Assembly: GCA_903813345.2 (NCBI GenBank)
Contig: CAIIXF020000009.1
Location: 18,441,759-18,505,758 of the forward strand
Direction: 5' to 3'
DNA length: 64,000 nucleotides
Source of the DNA: Owenia fusiformis
Taxonomy: Eukaryota; Annelida; Polychaeta; Sabellida; Oweniidae
Each line of letters begins with the position of its first letter. The first letter of the stretch is position 1. Under the pieces are notes generated by a model, which did no database searches, was not told where the DNA came from, and was given only the letters and a program-made list of their open reading frames with translations. Of the stretch, positions 36,038 to 49,694 are shown one piece after another. Both the position numbers and the translations under genes were made by a program.

Positions 36038-37560
36038 GTAGGGTCTTTAATAAATAGTCAGTTGACTATATGTGTTATAACGATTTAGTGTGGTGTCTTA
36101 GTTTTGTCCATGTACTACAATTGACATTGTTGTTAAATGATGGTGTCTTACATTTGTCAGTCTCATATTTTCCAAAACATTGTGAATTGTAGATAAAGCT
36201 CTCTTTTAATCAAACTATTGAAAATGGTATTGATTTTGTAGAAAATAAAACATAACATAAAGCAGGAAATGTCCTTATGGTATTGTATTGTGTTATACAA
36301 TTAAGGAATATAATGTATATGCAATACAACAGAGACAACAATTTATTCCTTTGTTTGAGCATTTGGGGAATTTCTTTACTGAGATAATAACAAAAATATT
36401 GAAAATATTGATTTTTGAATCTCTAGTCTATTGTGGGAAAATATACTGTGAACTACAATATTATGATATTATTGTATATGTACATCATGGGACATTTTCC
36501 ATATCTGGCTCTCAGTGTTTCATGTCTTCCATGTTGCAGACAAAGCAGATTGGTTGAATATTAACATCAATCTCCATGCTTGAAATAACCAAAAATGCAC
36601 CTAGCTTAGAATGTGCCTTGCACCAACTAAAGGTTCACCTTAAATTTGAAATTTTATGAGGTTCGATATTATGACTACTTTCAGATATCACGTCATCGGA
36701 ATATGCTGAATTAGAATTTTTACTTATTTCAGAAACTAGAAATTTTGTCTTTATTATTATTCTTAGCTTGCAGTCTTCATTTCTAATTCTGTCTTGCTTG
36801 TTTGAACCCCAAAGTTAATTATATTCTTAAGAAAGCCAGACGAAATTACATTTTGTGATCTTTACTAATTCATACTACTCTCTAACTGAGAGATATTGAT
36901 TCTTTCTAAGGGAGAATATCAGCACATTAATGTACACCCACATATCTAATGAAATTTTGGGGAGGGGTAATGTCCAATTTTATTAATATGTATTAATTTT
37001 TGAAAGGAAGTGTCTTATAATCTGAAAAAATCAATATGTTCACATTTTCTATGGGGTCATTCTGGGATGAATTGTTTGAGCATGTATGTCGATATAATGA
37101 TGTTGTCCCTTACTGGGAGTTCGAGAGGTGTCGGCTGCATCAGAAAGTGTCTGCGTCAGTCACTTAGAATATGCTTTATAACACAATAGATTACCAGATT
37201 ATTCGAACATGTTCAAAGCATTCAGAAAATCAGTGGCGTGACTTTTTCATATCCGCTCTTAGATTAGCTCTTCATTGACTCATATTATATTTGGTGAAAT
37301 GTAGTCAAGACCAGTTGTTAAAAATCAGCTAGTTGTAAAACAGAAAGATGTGATTGGTATAAGAATGTGGTATAAGAATGTATAGGCCTTAACATCACTT
37401 GTTATATTAGTAGGGAATAATCCTATGACTAAAGTGGTCCTCTCCCTCTCTCCCTATATATACGTCGATTGAAATATTAACAAGTCAATCAAAAGTTGTT
37501 GCATACTTGATAAAATGGCAGTTGAAATGCAGAGTGAAGTACATTTACAGATTACACCTT

Positions 37561-37981
37561 TAAGGGGAGGCATCAAAAGTTCGATGTCGGATCGGAAACT
37601 AAATAAATCTAGTTTTGACTCAGACCCCCCCCCCCTCCCCCCAAAAACTAAATACTGTGAAAGTTGATCGCTTACTTCCGGTTTGAGAATTTGAAATTTT
37701 TTTGCTAAACACGATCTAGTTTTTGTTAATTCCTATCGTAATTTGCGGCTTTTAACAACTATTGATAGAATAGAATCCATTGGAATGATCTTGACGAAGA
37801 AAGCATCAGGTAAAATCGTTATTTTTAAACCATTCCAAGGCATTCTGAGTTGAAATTGCCAAAAATTTGAAATGTTGAAATTTGTCGGATAGCAAACTGA
37901 AATGGGTTTGAACCCCCTCCCCCCCCCTAACTAGATTTATTTAGTTTTCTATCCGACATCGAACTTTTGATGCCTCCCCTA
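37561..37981. mobile_element. 420-bp TIR element (AGGGGAGGCATCAAAAGTTC)
   Basis: Long inverted ends: AGGGGAGGCATCAAAAGTTC then GATGTCGGAT..GAAACTAA at the left, mirrored at 37931-37980 (TAGTTTTC.ATCCGACATC, GAACTTTTGATGCCTCCCCT). The arms are over 50 bp and followed inward by C-rich runs on both sides. Flanking TAA/TA suggests a TA-type target, but that is uncertain. Non-autonomous. Confidence 0.7.
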
Positions 37982-40225
37982 ATAAAGTATGTGTCACCAA
38001 ACATGCTTTTCATTGATTCTCAGTTGTATAGATGTCACTTGTAGTGTCTTTGTACCATTACCATAGTAATGAAGTTTTCGTTCTGTTATTCAGTTCACTT
38101 TGGAATATTAAGATATATAACTTTAGGGGAGGTTAATTATAGTTGACGCAAGAATAGTTTTACTTGCTGTCTGTTGCCATTTCTGCTTTATTCATATGAT
38201 AACGCATTTCTACTGACTTGAAAAGGCACCTCTTCCCCTGGGGTATTGATAATAGGAAGTTATACTGCAAAGAGAGACTTCCCATGTTTCTCTACAGCTA
38301 GAGGCAATGGTTTTTGGCTTTTAACATTCTGATCTACCATGTCCTTGTAGAAGATCAATATTCATTGTATTAGTACAATGGTAGCCTTGAATCCATTGCC
38401 AGTCTGCTTACCCCTCTTCTCCATTTCTTATCCTACTACCTTAGCAGGGGTTTCATTAGCAGCAGGCAACATGTGATTTTCACCAGTTGTTGTCTCAAAA
38501 TCGCCTCTTGTTTTTAGTGACTTTTCAACTTATCCATGCTAAATTTATGATTTCCATTAATTTTGTCTGTTGTTTTCATTTATTTAGCTTAGAGAGATTT
38601 GGGAGGGGAGGGGTATACAGAGGTGTTATGCCAGACTACCACAATGGCCTTTCCTTAAGTTTCGCCAGTTATATCCGTAAATTGGTAACTCAGAAAGCAA
38701 AGGTGAACATTGATGTAATTTATTAGATTCCATTAATTCTCAGAGTTTATTACATTACAACAGCCCATATGCTGGTTCCTAGTCTCATTATCAATGCCAA
38801 CTCTTATGTTTTCTCTACTCTAAAATGCAGATTTTCCTATAATGTGTCCTTGAGGAATGATTGGGAAACATTAACTGTTAGACCTCGATATGCTTTAAGT
38901 GAGATAAGAATTAAGAATAATCATTCTGTTCACAATAATGTCACCACCAAGAAATTGTAACATTGTTTTGTGATAGGTGTTCAGTATCTGTGGTTGATGT
39001 AAGTAACAAATTGTTACACTTTTGTAACCACATTTGTAACTTAACAGTACAGACATTTTGGTATGTTATGTTTTAATTCTTCAGTATTTTTCTTATTCTT
39101 ATAGGGAAATGAGTCAAACAGAATGAATGTAACTATAGATTAAAGGGATCTCTTGCAAGCATTCCTGATACTTTATGGAGATTTCAGTGATAGTTTATGT
39201 GACAAAACGGATGTGAAATAGGAAACTTTCATTCTTTACTAGAGCATAAAGGCAAAAATATGGTGAATACATTGCTGTGTGTCCTTTTGAAATGTGCATT
39301 GAAAAATGTGGAATGAGGATAGTCTTGTTTCAAGACTGTGGACCCTTATCTACTTCACCAACACAACACTTATAGTTTGTCAGGCTCCCAGGGGCTTGTA
39401 GCTAGACTAGAATGAGGATAGTAAGTCTTGCTTATATTTGCCCTAATCAGAATGGAAAGAATATATTGTCCTTGTAGAAGGGAGGGGAGCATTAGTGTTC
39501 CTTTCCTGACTCCTGCCCAACTCTCTGTATCTTCTATGAGATGAAGCAAGTGGAGGTAAAGACATAGCATGTTATGTTCTCTCAGGATTTTCATTTTGCT
39601 TGGTGCAAAACTTGATTTGAAAATTAAATGTCCAAATTGAAAAATTCGTAAATTTCAATGATAATCACTGGTTTTCATTTTAGTTAGTGCAGAGCAATTT
39701 CAGAATTCTTACTCAGGTGCAGCTTGATATAGTTGGTGGCAGCGGTTGCACTCATTCTCCACATTTAGCTTATTCATTAGTAAGAATAGAAGTCTTGCAG
39801 CGACATGGAAGGAGAATTATTGTGACTTCTCATGAGCTTTAGTTATATCCATTAGCAAATTAGCAGAGACTGAAAGGCCAATTACTCTCTAATTCTAGAA
39901 ATATATTGTAATGTATGGAGGGGAGATTAAGTTTTTTCACCCTGAAGACCAGAAACAGATTAACGACAATGGTTTTTATCTGGAAAAGGCAGCTAATGTA
40001 ATGTTTATTGGATCACATTGTGAGCCAATAGAATTACCCACATATTCATCCGTCTGTCTGTCCTTCTGCCTACCTGTCAACAATTTTCGAACAAACAAAA
40101 TTGGCCATTCATTTTTGAACTAATGCTCATTTCCATTTTAAGAGGGTCCATGTCCATGCTCAGAAGAAGTGAGTAGCTCCCATAATAATATCATATTCTT
40201 TCGTATTTGCGGGTTCCCCTTAGCT

Positions 40226-40420
40226 TTCACGTATGGTCATACAAGCCTTATATGGATCTATCACATATATTTAAAATGGCGGCAATAGTAAGTTGGATTC
40301 CTATATTGTCCTACAAACCTTATATGGATCTATCACATGTTATTCAAAATAGAGGACAACAGTCAATTGAATTCTTATATGGTCCTATAAGCCTTGTATG
40401 GATCTAGCACATGTGTACCA
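40226..40420 (+). repeat. About 75-bp tandem repeat, three diverged copies
   Basis: Repeats of CTTATATGGATCTATCACAT with a following 'AAAATGGCGG'/'AAAATAGAGG' block and 'TTGGATTCCTATATTGTCCTA'-like spacer. The short open frame over it (40207-40407) is a by-product. Confidence 0.65.
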
Positions 40421-40580
40421 TGTGACTGAAGGCTGAGCTTTGGGAGATCTCCTCCCCCCTGGTCCATGCTAGTAGTTAACACCACTACTCCCATCTCTTA
40501 CTTTTACGAGATTTCGGAGAAATCTGCTTTTTCACCATGTAAGCCCACTGAATGCCATTTTCCAAGGTTGAACATGACTG

Positions 40581-40698
40581 GAAAATACTATGGTACCCCA
40601 AATTGACTTTTTAATTCAAAAATACTATGGTATCCCAAATTGACTTTTTGATTCAAAAATACTATGGTATCTCAAATTGACTTTTTAATTCAAAAATC
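40581..40698 (+). repeat. 37-bp tandem repeat, three copies
   Basis: ACTATGGTATCCCAAATTGA + CTTTTTAATTCAAAAAT, starting at 40587, 40624 and 40661 with one or two changes per copy. Confidence 0.85.
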
Positions 40699-41599
40699 TC
40701 ATTATACAATAAAGTTCATACTTTCTCAGATGGAGAAATGAATATGTTGAAGGTTTAAGTCAGATTCTCCAATGAGTTGTTCTCTTTTCTATATTAGAAA
40801 AAATGAGTCAGTAGTCGAATAGCTATTAATTAATTTATGAAATATACTCCAGGCAGATGTCATGGTGACCCTGTTTTTAATTGCAAAATTGAGTGAAATA
40901 AGAGTGGAATTAGCATGTAAAATATAAAACATGCATGATTTCAACAGAAATGCCATCAATATCTTTGTCTTTTTGCTTAGCTTACTACTAGAGTGGAATT
41001 AGCGTGATCAGACTGCAGACTGATGCCTATAAAGCATGGCTTGAAATTATATCTTATCGTTAAGACAGATTGAACAATATACCTGGAAATATCAACATAA
41101 TCCTGCTTACATTTTATATGAACTCGAATAAGAGTAGAATGAGCGAGGAATGATGTTATTAACAATGATGTCCCAATATCTGAGTTGAATAGATCTGAAA
41201 ATCAAGAAATTCATCAATTGTTTGTAGAAGAGTCTCAGAAGAGCAGGCTTGAAATGCCGTAATGTTTTATGCCTTTAATGCGATGTGACTTGTATATTTC
41301 AACTCAGTTAGGCTGCCTATCCTCCTTGGAGACAAGACATCTGTAAAGAACATCATAGGGGAATGCAGGTCTTATAAAGTATATAGGAGAATTGTCAGAG
41401 GAGAAAATGATGATTGGAATAAGTCGGTTATAGTAACATTAGAATGTAGATCAGGGATTCTGGATCAATGATTGAAGGATTAATGATCAAGGGATTAAGA
41501 TAGATGGATTGATCCATTTTATTGACAGTTTGAGACACATAGGACTTTTCTGTTACTTGGACACCATTTTTCTTATTCTTAATTATTGCTAATTTGGGC

Positions 41600-41701
41600 A
41601 TGGCGACTGTAACTGTGACAACTGCGGGACAACATGGTCTTAAAATGGACCGATCTTTACTGCGTCCACATCATGTGGATGCTAGGGACCCTCATCTTGA
41701 G
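41600..41701 (+). CDS. Putative alternative first exon C
   Basis: 34 codons from ATG to donor GAG|GTAAGG, phase 0: MATVTVTTAGQHGLKMDRSL then LRPHHVDARDPHLE. There is no AG acceptor in the preceding pyrimidine-rich stretch before the ATG, so it would be a first exon. CpG content is higher than its surroundings (GGCGACTG, GCGGG, GACCGATC, GCGTCC). Product not recognised. Alternative: a chance open frame ending at a good donor. Confidence 0.42.
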
Positions 41702-44497
41702 GTAAGGTTATCGGCTAGAGTTCAAATATGGCACCTGATAATCGTAAATGTTTTCAATATGTGTACTGATAGTGTCTGAAAACCCTGGCCTCAATAAGTT
41801 CAAAATATTTTTGAGTTGATTTTGTGGTACCTGCGTCTCACCTGAGGATGTATAATACCTTATTATTATGATTGCCTCATTATTCAAGTATAGATTGATG
41901 CCCTCTTTTCTGATGCATCAGGAGTATATCGTAATGATAGTAAATCAATTTGACTCCATTTCCTGTCAATAATGTTATTTCGTAAAGCTAACACTTTTGG
42001 TAATTAAAGAACAATAATGTAACATGCTAATTTTAAATGATCAATTCCTCGTATCATATTTCATATAAGTACTATTTGTATATTCTTGTATTCTGAAGGA
42101 TAACATGAATGAAATCGTATTGAAACTGTATTGATAACCATACTACATTGTCAAGATGCAGCTTAATGTTGCTATGGCAACCATGGACTCTGTTCAGACA
42201 ACATAATGTGATGGTAGTTGATTCATTTTGCCTCATTACTAAACTACTGTTAGACATGAATATCAAACATATGGCAAACCTCAAGGATGAGACAATGCAT
42301 CAGTAATGCACAATAATCTCTACAGTGCATTATATCTATCGTAATTATGTGCATGAATGGTTGTATGCGTATTGAAGTACATTTTGTGAATTAAGAGCCG
42401 AAGATGAGAAAACGTGCATATTTGTGATGGTGCATATTGAATAAATACATTGTACAATCTGATATGATATACCAAGTTTTTATCCCCAGTTTAATCATGC
42501 TACACAAAATCAATAAGTTGTCTTTATTATTGTGAAAGCATTAGTCATACCAGCTATAAACACGCTGCTCCCTTCCAAAGGATATTTGAATACTGAATGC
42601 TCCAACAAAAAATGTTTAGGTTTGATAGCATATTGTTTTCATCTTTTTTCTGTTATATACAAGTAATATCTATATGGATCATTTAAAGTACAGTAATCAA
42701 AACTGAAATGGATACCGTATATATTTCATTTGACGAAGTTAAAACATGATTTCAATCAAATACCTCATTTATTTCTAATTAGAAATTAACAATTATGTTT
42801 TAAAAAATGTGATATTAGCATCATTTGTATTGCTTTTGCAGTATTGTTAGTCTGGCATCAAACCCTAATATGACCCTCCTCTTAATAAACATACATCTTG
42901 CCCATGTGAGGTAGTAATATTGCTTTTTGTTAGAAAGGATGTAACAGTTTTGTCAATTAAAGATGCAGTTTACAGTTGATTAATAGCTATGCTTGATTTG
43001 TCACCCTGATTAAACCTCATTCTACTCAAGGTTTCTCCTAATTACCCCACTGAATAAAGTTAGAGTTAGGAAATAGAGAATTGTCCATCTGTCCAATTGT
43101 CCAGTGATCAGAATGTGTAAAACAAAAGCATGTACCTAATCTCATGGGTTGTTAGGATTCAAGCAACTGTAAAATTATGTTATGTTTCTATCTTTATAAT
43201 AAAAGGTCATAAAAATTAGAGGTCAAAAAGACCTAATCAGCATTAGAAAAAATCAATATGTTAATATTGTCCAGCTGAATGCATGGAAGCATGACAGGTT
43301 ATTATGTTGCCCTTTGTGCTACTCTTGCTGATAAGTGTATGGCTCATATACCAGTTTATTTTGTAGTGTTTTCCCAAGATTTTTCTTGATGGGGTACAAA
43401 ATTATAATTTCACTCTCATTTTGCCACAAATAAACGAGCAAATTGCATTTCACAAAGCTGCTAATCATTTTCAAATTCTCAACCGGTTGCAGCTCCACAT
43501 TGCCTCTCTGCTTCAAGATCAATTTCAGTTGAATGGCACATTGCTTGCTGTATAATACATCTCTGTATCATGGTTTTTGATTAAGGGGGATCATACAGTT
43601 TATTTTAGTTTCCATAGCAATGTCTCTTAAATGTTCTTTATGACCAAATGACAACAAGGCAGAATGTCATAAAATGTGACTTCCCTTGCTTGAAATATAA
43701 CCTGAGTTATTCTTCTATTAAGGGACAGTTTGTAAAATCATCCAAAAATTATTTGAAATTATTACGATCTATATTTTTTTTATACAGTCAATAGACTCTG
43801 ATATATACATAGATATCTGTAGATATTCATACTTGAAAAATGCTTCACCTATTTTGGGTGTAAATTCAGGATCAGAATTAGAAATTGCCACTTTAAGGAT
43901 GTTAATGAGTAATCTGACTGTTTCCTTTGAAATCTTTTAACTTTTTTCTGATGTCATGGGCATGTTGAAGAATGTCCAAACCATCGCAAATATCAACTGT
44001 TTTTAACCCACCCCCTGTTAACTCCAGTTAAGGCCCTACTTCTTCTTGGAGGTAAATATGACCACTTATATCTATTATGAAAATAAAGGAATATTTCTAG
44101 TTTTTTTAAAGATATTTCATGATCGATGGGTCTGTCAATACTCATGCTAATATCTATTCAAACGAGTTTTCTGCCATGTCAGTTTATTAGAGACCTGTAG
44201 TCATGCAGAATGAATGATAATTGTGTAATCTCCACAGGTTATGAAATATTAATGATAAAATCCCACACTTTAAATAGAAAAATACAAGTGACAACCTTTA
44301 AGGAAAATGGCGTAAAGAAATCCAAAATAAATTATGCCAATCAAAGGTGGAGAAAGCACAAAGAGCAATACTTCATTTTTACAATGACATGACATTAATT
44401 ATATTTAAGCTTGTAATGTATAAGATCTTTATTTTGTGTCTCGAAAAGAGGCTTCATAGTTTGCTGGATGTCAGGATTCTGGGTACTTTGAAATGTA

Positions 44498-44709
44498 CAG
44501 GGTAACACAAAAATGCCACCCACTCACATAATGTTACATAACTTTTTTCTCTGCGTGAATTCTGCATTTAGTTGAGCTGATCATCTGAAACTTGTTGAGT
44601 TTTTGTAGAGTTGCTCCATGGAGCTTGGTTTTAATGTGCTAAAGAACAGATATCATGCAGACAAAAAAGTTATGGAACATTATGTGGGTGGCATTTTTGT
44701 CTTACCCTA
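44498..44709. mobile_element. 212-bp TA-flanked MITE (CAGGGTAACACAAAAATGCC)
   Basis: The left arm CAGGGTAACACAAAAATGCC then ACCCAC..ATAATGTT..ATAACTTTTTT is mirrored at the right (AAAAAAGTTAT.GAACATTATG, GTGGGTGGCATTTTTGTCTT, ACCCTA). Arms are about 55 bp. TA dinucleotides flank both ends (44496-44497 and 44710-44711). Tc1/mariner-type ends, non-autonomous. Confidence 0.8.
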
Positions 44710-45578
44710 TACATAGTATAAATGGATCTAAATATAGCTGCCTGATCATTTTCTTGCTTCATATACTAGATTTCAGTTGACTGATATACAGATATAGTTG
44801 GTCTTTCAATTATTCAATAAATGGAGATAGGCATAAACTTATGTTCCTCAAACACATTCAAGTAGGGACAAAGACCAACTTCTCTGCTTACTTTTTTATT
44901 TATTTTAGTGATATATAGATGGCAATATAGCATTTTGCATCAAAGATTGCTTCCATTATTTCAGTTCTATCCTTTGCTGTCAGAAATTAATTGTTGAATT
45001 GAGGAAATGTGGTTTTGAAGTCTTTGCTCTCCAATAGATGGTATTGGTCAGACATTTTAGGAAAACTGGTCTGTGATACGTATAGTTTACCAACTAATAT
45101 CTCAGTCTTATTACTTGACTTGAGCAATTATCTATGGTAAAATATGATGAGTTTAGCTGTCTCAATTTGAAATTCAAAAAGGAATGTTTTCAATTGACAA
45201 ATCTGATGATGTGATAGTATGATTACATTCTTATTAGATAACATGGTTTTGTTTTCATTCTAATGGAGGAAGGGGCTCTGTCAGGATCGCTTTATTTAAG
45301 AGCTGTGGTATCAATTTTTGGGATCCTTATACCTTATCATTGTATATCCAATTTCTGTAATCATTACGGAGTAGAATAGCCATTTATAGAAAACTTGTCA
45401 TGTAAAAGATAAACTGGATTCAGATACTGCAGTTTAGATAATACTTGTTCCTTTATCTTAAACATACTTTTTGGGATTATCGGCCTTCCTTCCATGAAAT
45501 ATTATTGTGAGAGATGTGTGGGAGGATTTGCCCCATTATATTTTCCAAAAATGAATTTATTGCCAAGTGAGTTATTTT

Positions 45579-45760
45579 GTCACCACGGCAAGTGGTGACA
45601 TATTGTTATGGTCTCCAGCTTTTTATGGACATTGGGCATTCCGCATCTGGAACAAATGGCAGGTTGTGTCATTTTGTATGTTAATGCCTTTTTGCTATAT
45701 ATTGTGCTAAAATTAAAACAGATTGAAATCCAAAACAAGTCTTCAAATTTTTTTAAAGCA
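45579..45760. repeat. Dispersed hairpin repeat, second copy
   Basis: Perfect hairpin GTCACCAC-GGCAA-GTGGTGAC (45579-45599), followed by CATATTG. A diverged copy of the 24105-24180 block (GGTCTCCAGC, CATTCCGCATCTGGAAC, AAATGGCAGGTTGTGTCATT) comes after it. Confidence 0.55.
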
Positions 45761-48725
45761 TTGTCATTTAAAAGAAAGAGGTTATTAGTACCTACTATCA
45801 TCCCTTCAGCATAAACTGCCTTATAAATAATCTCAAGTCTGATGAGAACTTTTTATATGGGCTCATAATGCAGAGCAAGGTAAAAATATAATTGAACAAG
45901 GAGATATATTTCATATCAAGCCTACTGAAAGATTTATTCAGTATTGCTGAATATGTAATTATAGAAATTATCTCTTTCTTTTTGGTATGTCAGAAATTAA
46001 TTGAATTTATGTCTGCGAGTAATTCATCATTTTGCTTGACTTGCAGTAAGCCTGGAAACTCTAGTGGGATGAGTCCATCTAAAAGTGCATATTGGTTATT
46101 ACGTCTTATTGAATAGAACATCAAAGACTTTCTTATAGTTTGTCAAAATAGTAGCATTTTAAAAAATGCAAAATAACTACATGCCCACCCATATGGTTAT
46201 GTATGGGTTATAGTCTATGGGAGTTCTAGAATTCACTTTGACATTTTTTGGAGAGGAAAATAATGAAATTAAATGAACCTGACATGTTTGAATATTTTCC
46301 CATGAATTGGGATTAATAATGATTGATTTCTCTAAATTGCAGAATTCAAAATCAAACATAGAATATTAATGTAGGAAACATTATATATTGCATTTTTCAG
46401 TCACATGCAAGCATGAAACAAAAGGTCTTCCTTCCACCTGCTGTTTTCAGAAAAACAACATTAGAGTTAATTCAGTCCTTGTCTCCAGGGTGTTTCCTAT
46501 ATACTAATTTTTCATATGTAAAGCTTGTGTTTTTATGCAAAAGAGGAGTTAGATGAAAGAACAAGGAAGATTTCTACAGATGTGGAACATTCAACATTGT
46601 ATCTGTTAGATTTGATTTGGTAGGGATGCTATACATTGTTGCCCCATTTTCAATCTGTCACTATTTCTGGAACATGTACCTGAAGATTGCTTGTCATTGC
46701 AGTTTCAAATGATGAATGGCATATAATACCAATATAGGATCTTGTCTGTTATCATGTTTAGTCTAAAGTTAGGGCTCACATGGTGAACCTATATTGAATG
46801 GTACACTCTTGCGTCTGTCCATCCGTCCATCCATTCATCCATAATTCCATCTGTCAACATTTCAGACAAATAAAAACTGTTTATTGTTAGAACTTATGTT
46901 TATATCCATTATTTATTCAGGTCCTACTGATAATTTACACCATTGGCCCAGGCATCCATTTTTGCGCTGTATTGGATAAGTCAGCTTTTTATGAAATGCC
47001 ATATTTTTACAATATAAAAGTGTAGCATTTAGCATTCCCAAATCAGATAACATACAATGTTATATTTGATGTTGAGTAGTATCAATGTCAGTTTCAGCAT
47101 CCAATGTTTTTTGGTTTTCTCTGACATTATAAATATTGCAAGAAGCTAGACTTGTTATAATTTGCAATGTTGCTCACATAATGATTTCATGATATGCTAA
47201 TTAAATTGATCTTATTTTTTTTTATTATACTTGTGCAATTTGACGCACTTTTGCAAATTTTTTAATTTTCAAAAATGAGTATAAGGAATCAACATATGAT
47301 CCTTTTGAATGTTGCCATTTCCCCATATAAGATGTGACAACATTTTCTATGTCCTTTCTGAGATTAAAGGGATGGGTAAGAAATGGTCTGGTAAATCAGG
47401 ATATATGAGACATTAGAAACCTCACAGACAATTAATCCAGGTGTGAGCCAAATGATCTGTTTATTTTTAAAAGGTCCATTGGGATAATATAGCCATACAT
47501 TCCACTTTTGTTAGTCTTATACAAGGGAACACATATGTACTATTCATGATCAAATGACCAACATCAAATTGCACATTGGTTGGTTGGGTTAAACAAGGCG
47601 ATATAATGCCACATGAACCATACCAGCCATATCCACATCGTCGGTTCCCACGCTCAATCACTACGTTCTATCCCGTGGGTTCATATGAATTTTTACAGAT
47701 GCGAGTGCTAGATCTGATTAGATTTTGGGCACGCTGTGTAAATTAGTTGGGCCATTTTGAATTTTTCAAAACAAAAAATTCATACCTAATGTCTTGTTAG
47801 TACAATACCAGTATGAGTTAAAGAGAAAATTGAATAAGTATGAACCTCCATATAGTATTAAGGAAGCAGCCCATATGTTTCCATGTGCTATACAGTATTT
47901 GAAACAGGTCTACTCTCTGTATTATGCCTCTATAATCTGTATAATTGTATAATCCAATCATTTACTCTTAACTTATGCAATATTTAATAAGTGAATGCCT
48001 TAGTTGATATTAACAGTGGGATGCTGAGGGTTTCCAAATGTCATAATTGATGGATATAGGGGTAGCATCTGCCCTGAACATTTCCGTACATGAAAGACAT
48101 GCATCAGCTAAGTATATAGGCTACATACCTATGAATCCACAATTCCACAATTCTGTTCTATAGGAATAATATAACTATGCGCATATCTGAACTGTTATAA
48201 ATTAAATAAAGAATTGTATTTAGTGATCAGTGTGTGCTTCTATAGAACATTTCAATGCTAAAACAGAAACAATTTTTTATTATACCTAGAAAAAAATAAA
48301 ATCAGTAAAATACAAGAAATATTTTAGCAGGACATACAAATGTCATTCAGCGAATATTGTGTGGCACATTTAGTAATTTGATGTCAGCTCTAATGATCAT
48401 TTTGTGTTCTAGTAATACTATATGTATTGTAATAATCATCATATCCAAATATTATATCCAAATGAATCCATAGATCAGTAAAATAACAACAAGAAAGAAA
48501 AGGGATTTTCACGTTACATACTAATATACTTCTTTCACAGATTATTTATAAAACATTTTTGAAAACTTAAAACATAATATAAAATAAATACTTCTTATTA
48601 TCATGTCTTAAATGATAAACCACATATCTCATTTCTTCTCCATTAGTACATACCCATTTGATTTCATACCTTAGAAATCTAAGATGCTTCTCCTCAAGTC
48701 AGGAGTTGCATCATAGAAAGATGAA

Positions 48726-48915
48726 TACAGTTGAACCTGTATATCCGAACACCTCTCATCTGAACACCTCACAATGTGAAGACTTTCTCTTGGCCCCAAT
48801 TTTATAATCTCCCATTGGCTTTCATGTTAAAGAAACCTTCAACTGCGACCACCTGTTAATTAGTACCTTTTTATTTGATGTCTAGTGGTATTCAGATTAA
48901 ACAAGTTTTATTGTA
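48726..48915. mobile_element. AAACCTG-family MITE
   Basis: TACAGTTGAACCTGTATATC at the left and CAAGTTTTATTGTA at the right, 190 bp. Interior CCGAACACCTCTCATCTGAA motifs match the GTGTTCGGATT motif of 19743-20133 on the opposite strand. Confidence 0.65.
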
Positions 48916-49559
48916 TTAGAATGCTGAATGTGTTTCATCATCAATTTCCCTTCGAGCCATCTTCCCATTGAATTACAGAATTGAGGATGACACTTTGTCT
49001 TTGAAAGTATTCATGCTTAAGCTGCTCTATTAGATTAATATGGTTCTTCATCCTACTAAAAATATAAAGAAAGCTCTAAGCCTAACTCTTTTTTTTACAC
49101 CTGCCGACTTTGATAAGACTCACCTGGCTGAAATATATATCTAATTTATGAGATAAACAATCCAATCAGTGCCAATGGGAGGTTAATGGTAACCAGATGA
49201 AGATTTAGTATTGAAGGTATATAGCAGAAGAGAAGATGAGCATATAGTAAATTACAACTGGTACATTGGATTCAGCTATTATTTCAGTGAAACACAGATG
49301 TCCAAGGGATAATGATTCTGGATATAACAAAGTTAATAATATTTGCAATGAAAACTGGTTAAATAGCCGTGCTGTGATTCTTTTATCACTTTTGGTTGCT
49401 ATAGAAACGTAGCAATATTGATTATTCTCGGTATTTGATAGAATGATGTCATTTAGTTGTTTTGAAAAGTTTCTTAAATTAATTTAAGGAGATAGGATTG
49501 TGAAGTAGTACATGACAAAGTGAAGGGGAGTGAAGAAAGATAACATTTAAGATTAACCG

Positions 49560-49694
49560 TAATATACTAGTGCCGCTATATTGCTAAATGTTCTTCATTA
49601 GGCAGTGCTCAGCGTATCTAGTGTCGGTGAAATTACCGAATTTTAGCGGGGAATATTGATCGGCCTATAAAGTGGGGAATAAGCATTGCAAATT
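49560..49694 (+). promoter_or_regulatory. Putative promoter of exon D
   Basis: CpG-rich island-like patch (GTGCCGCTATA, CAGCGTATC, GTCGGTG, ACCGAA, AGCGGGG, GATCGGCC) in otherwise CpG-poor DNA, with a TATAAA at 49666-49671. The ATG follows only about 25 bp after TATAAA, so either the leader is minimal or the TATA match is incidental. Confidence 0.45.

Larger units (their letters stand above)
36038..41599 (+). other. Intron-like interval
   Basis: Contains the TIR element at 37561-37981, a degenerate GTCACCAC hairpin at 38940-38961, and short tandem repeats at 40226-40420 and 40581-40698. A CCGTCTGTCTGTCC-type tract at about 40048 recurs at about 46816. Nothing else convincing. Confidence 0.5.
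41702..49694 (+). other. Intron-like interval
   Basis: Holds the MITEs at 44498-44709 and 48726-48915 and the hairpin repeat at 45579-45760. A segment at about 43352-43460 (GTAGTGTTTTCCCAAGATTT) recurs at about 53865. Otherwise AT-rich with nothing recognised. Confidence 0.5.

Noticed and set aside
47467-47661. Minus-strand 64-codon frame with Gly/Cys/Tyr-rich start
   Set aside because: No domain, splice or promoter evidence; likely chance or repeat-derived.
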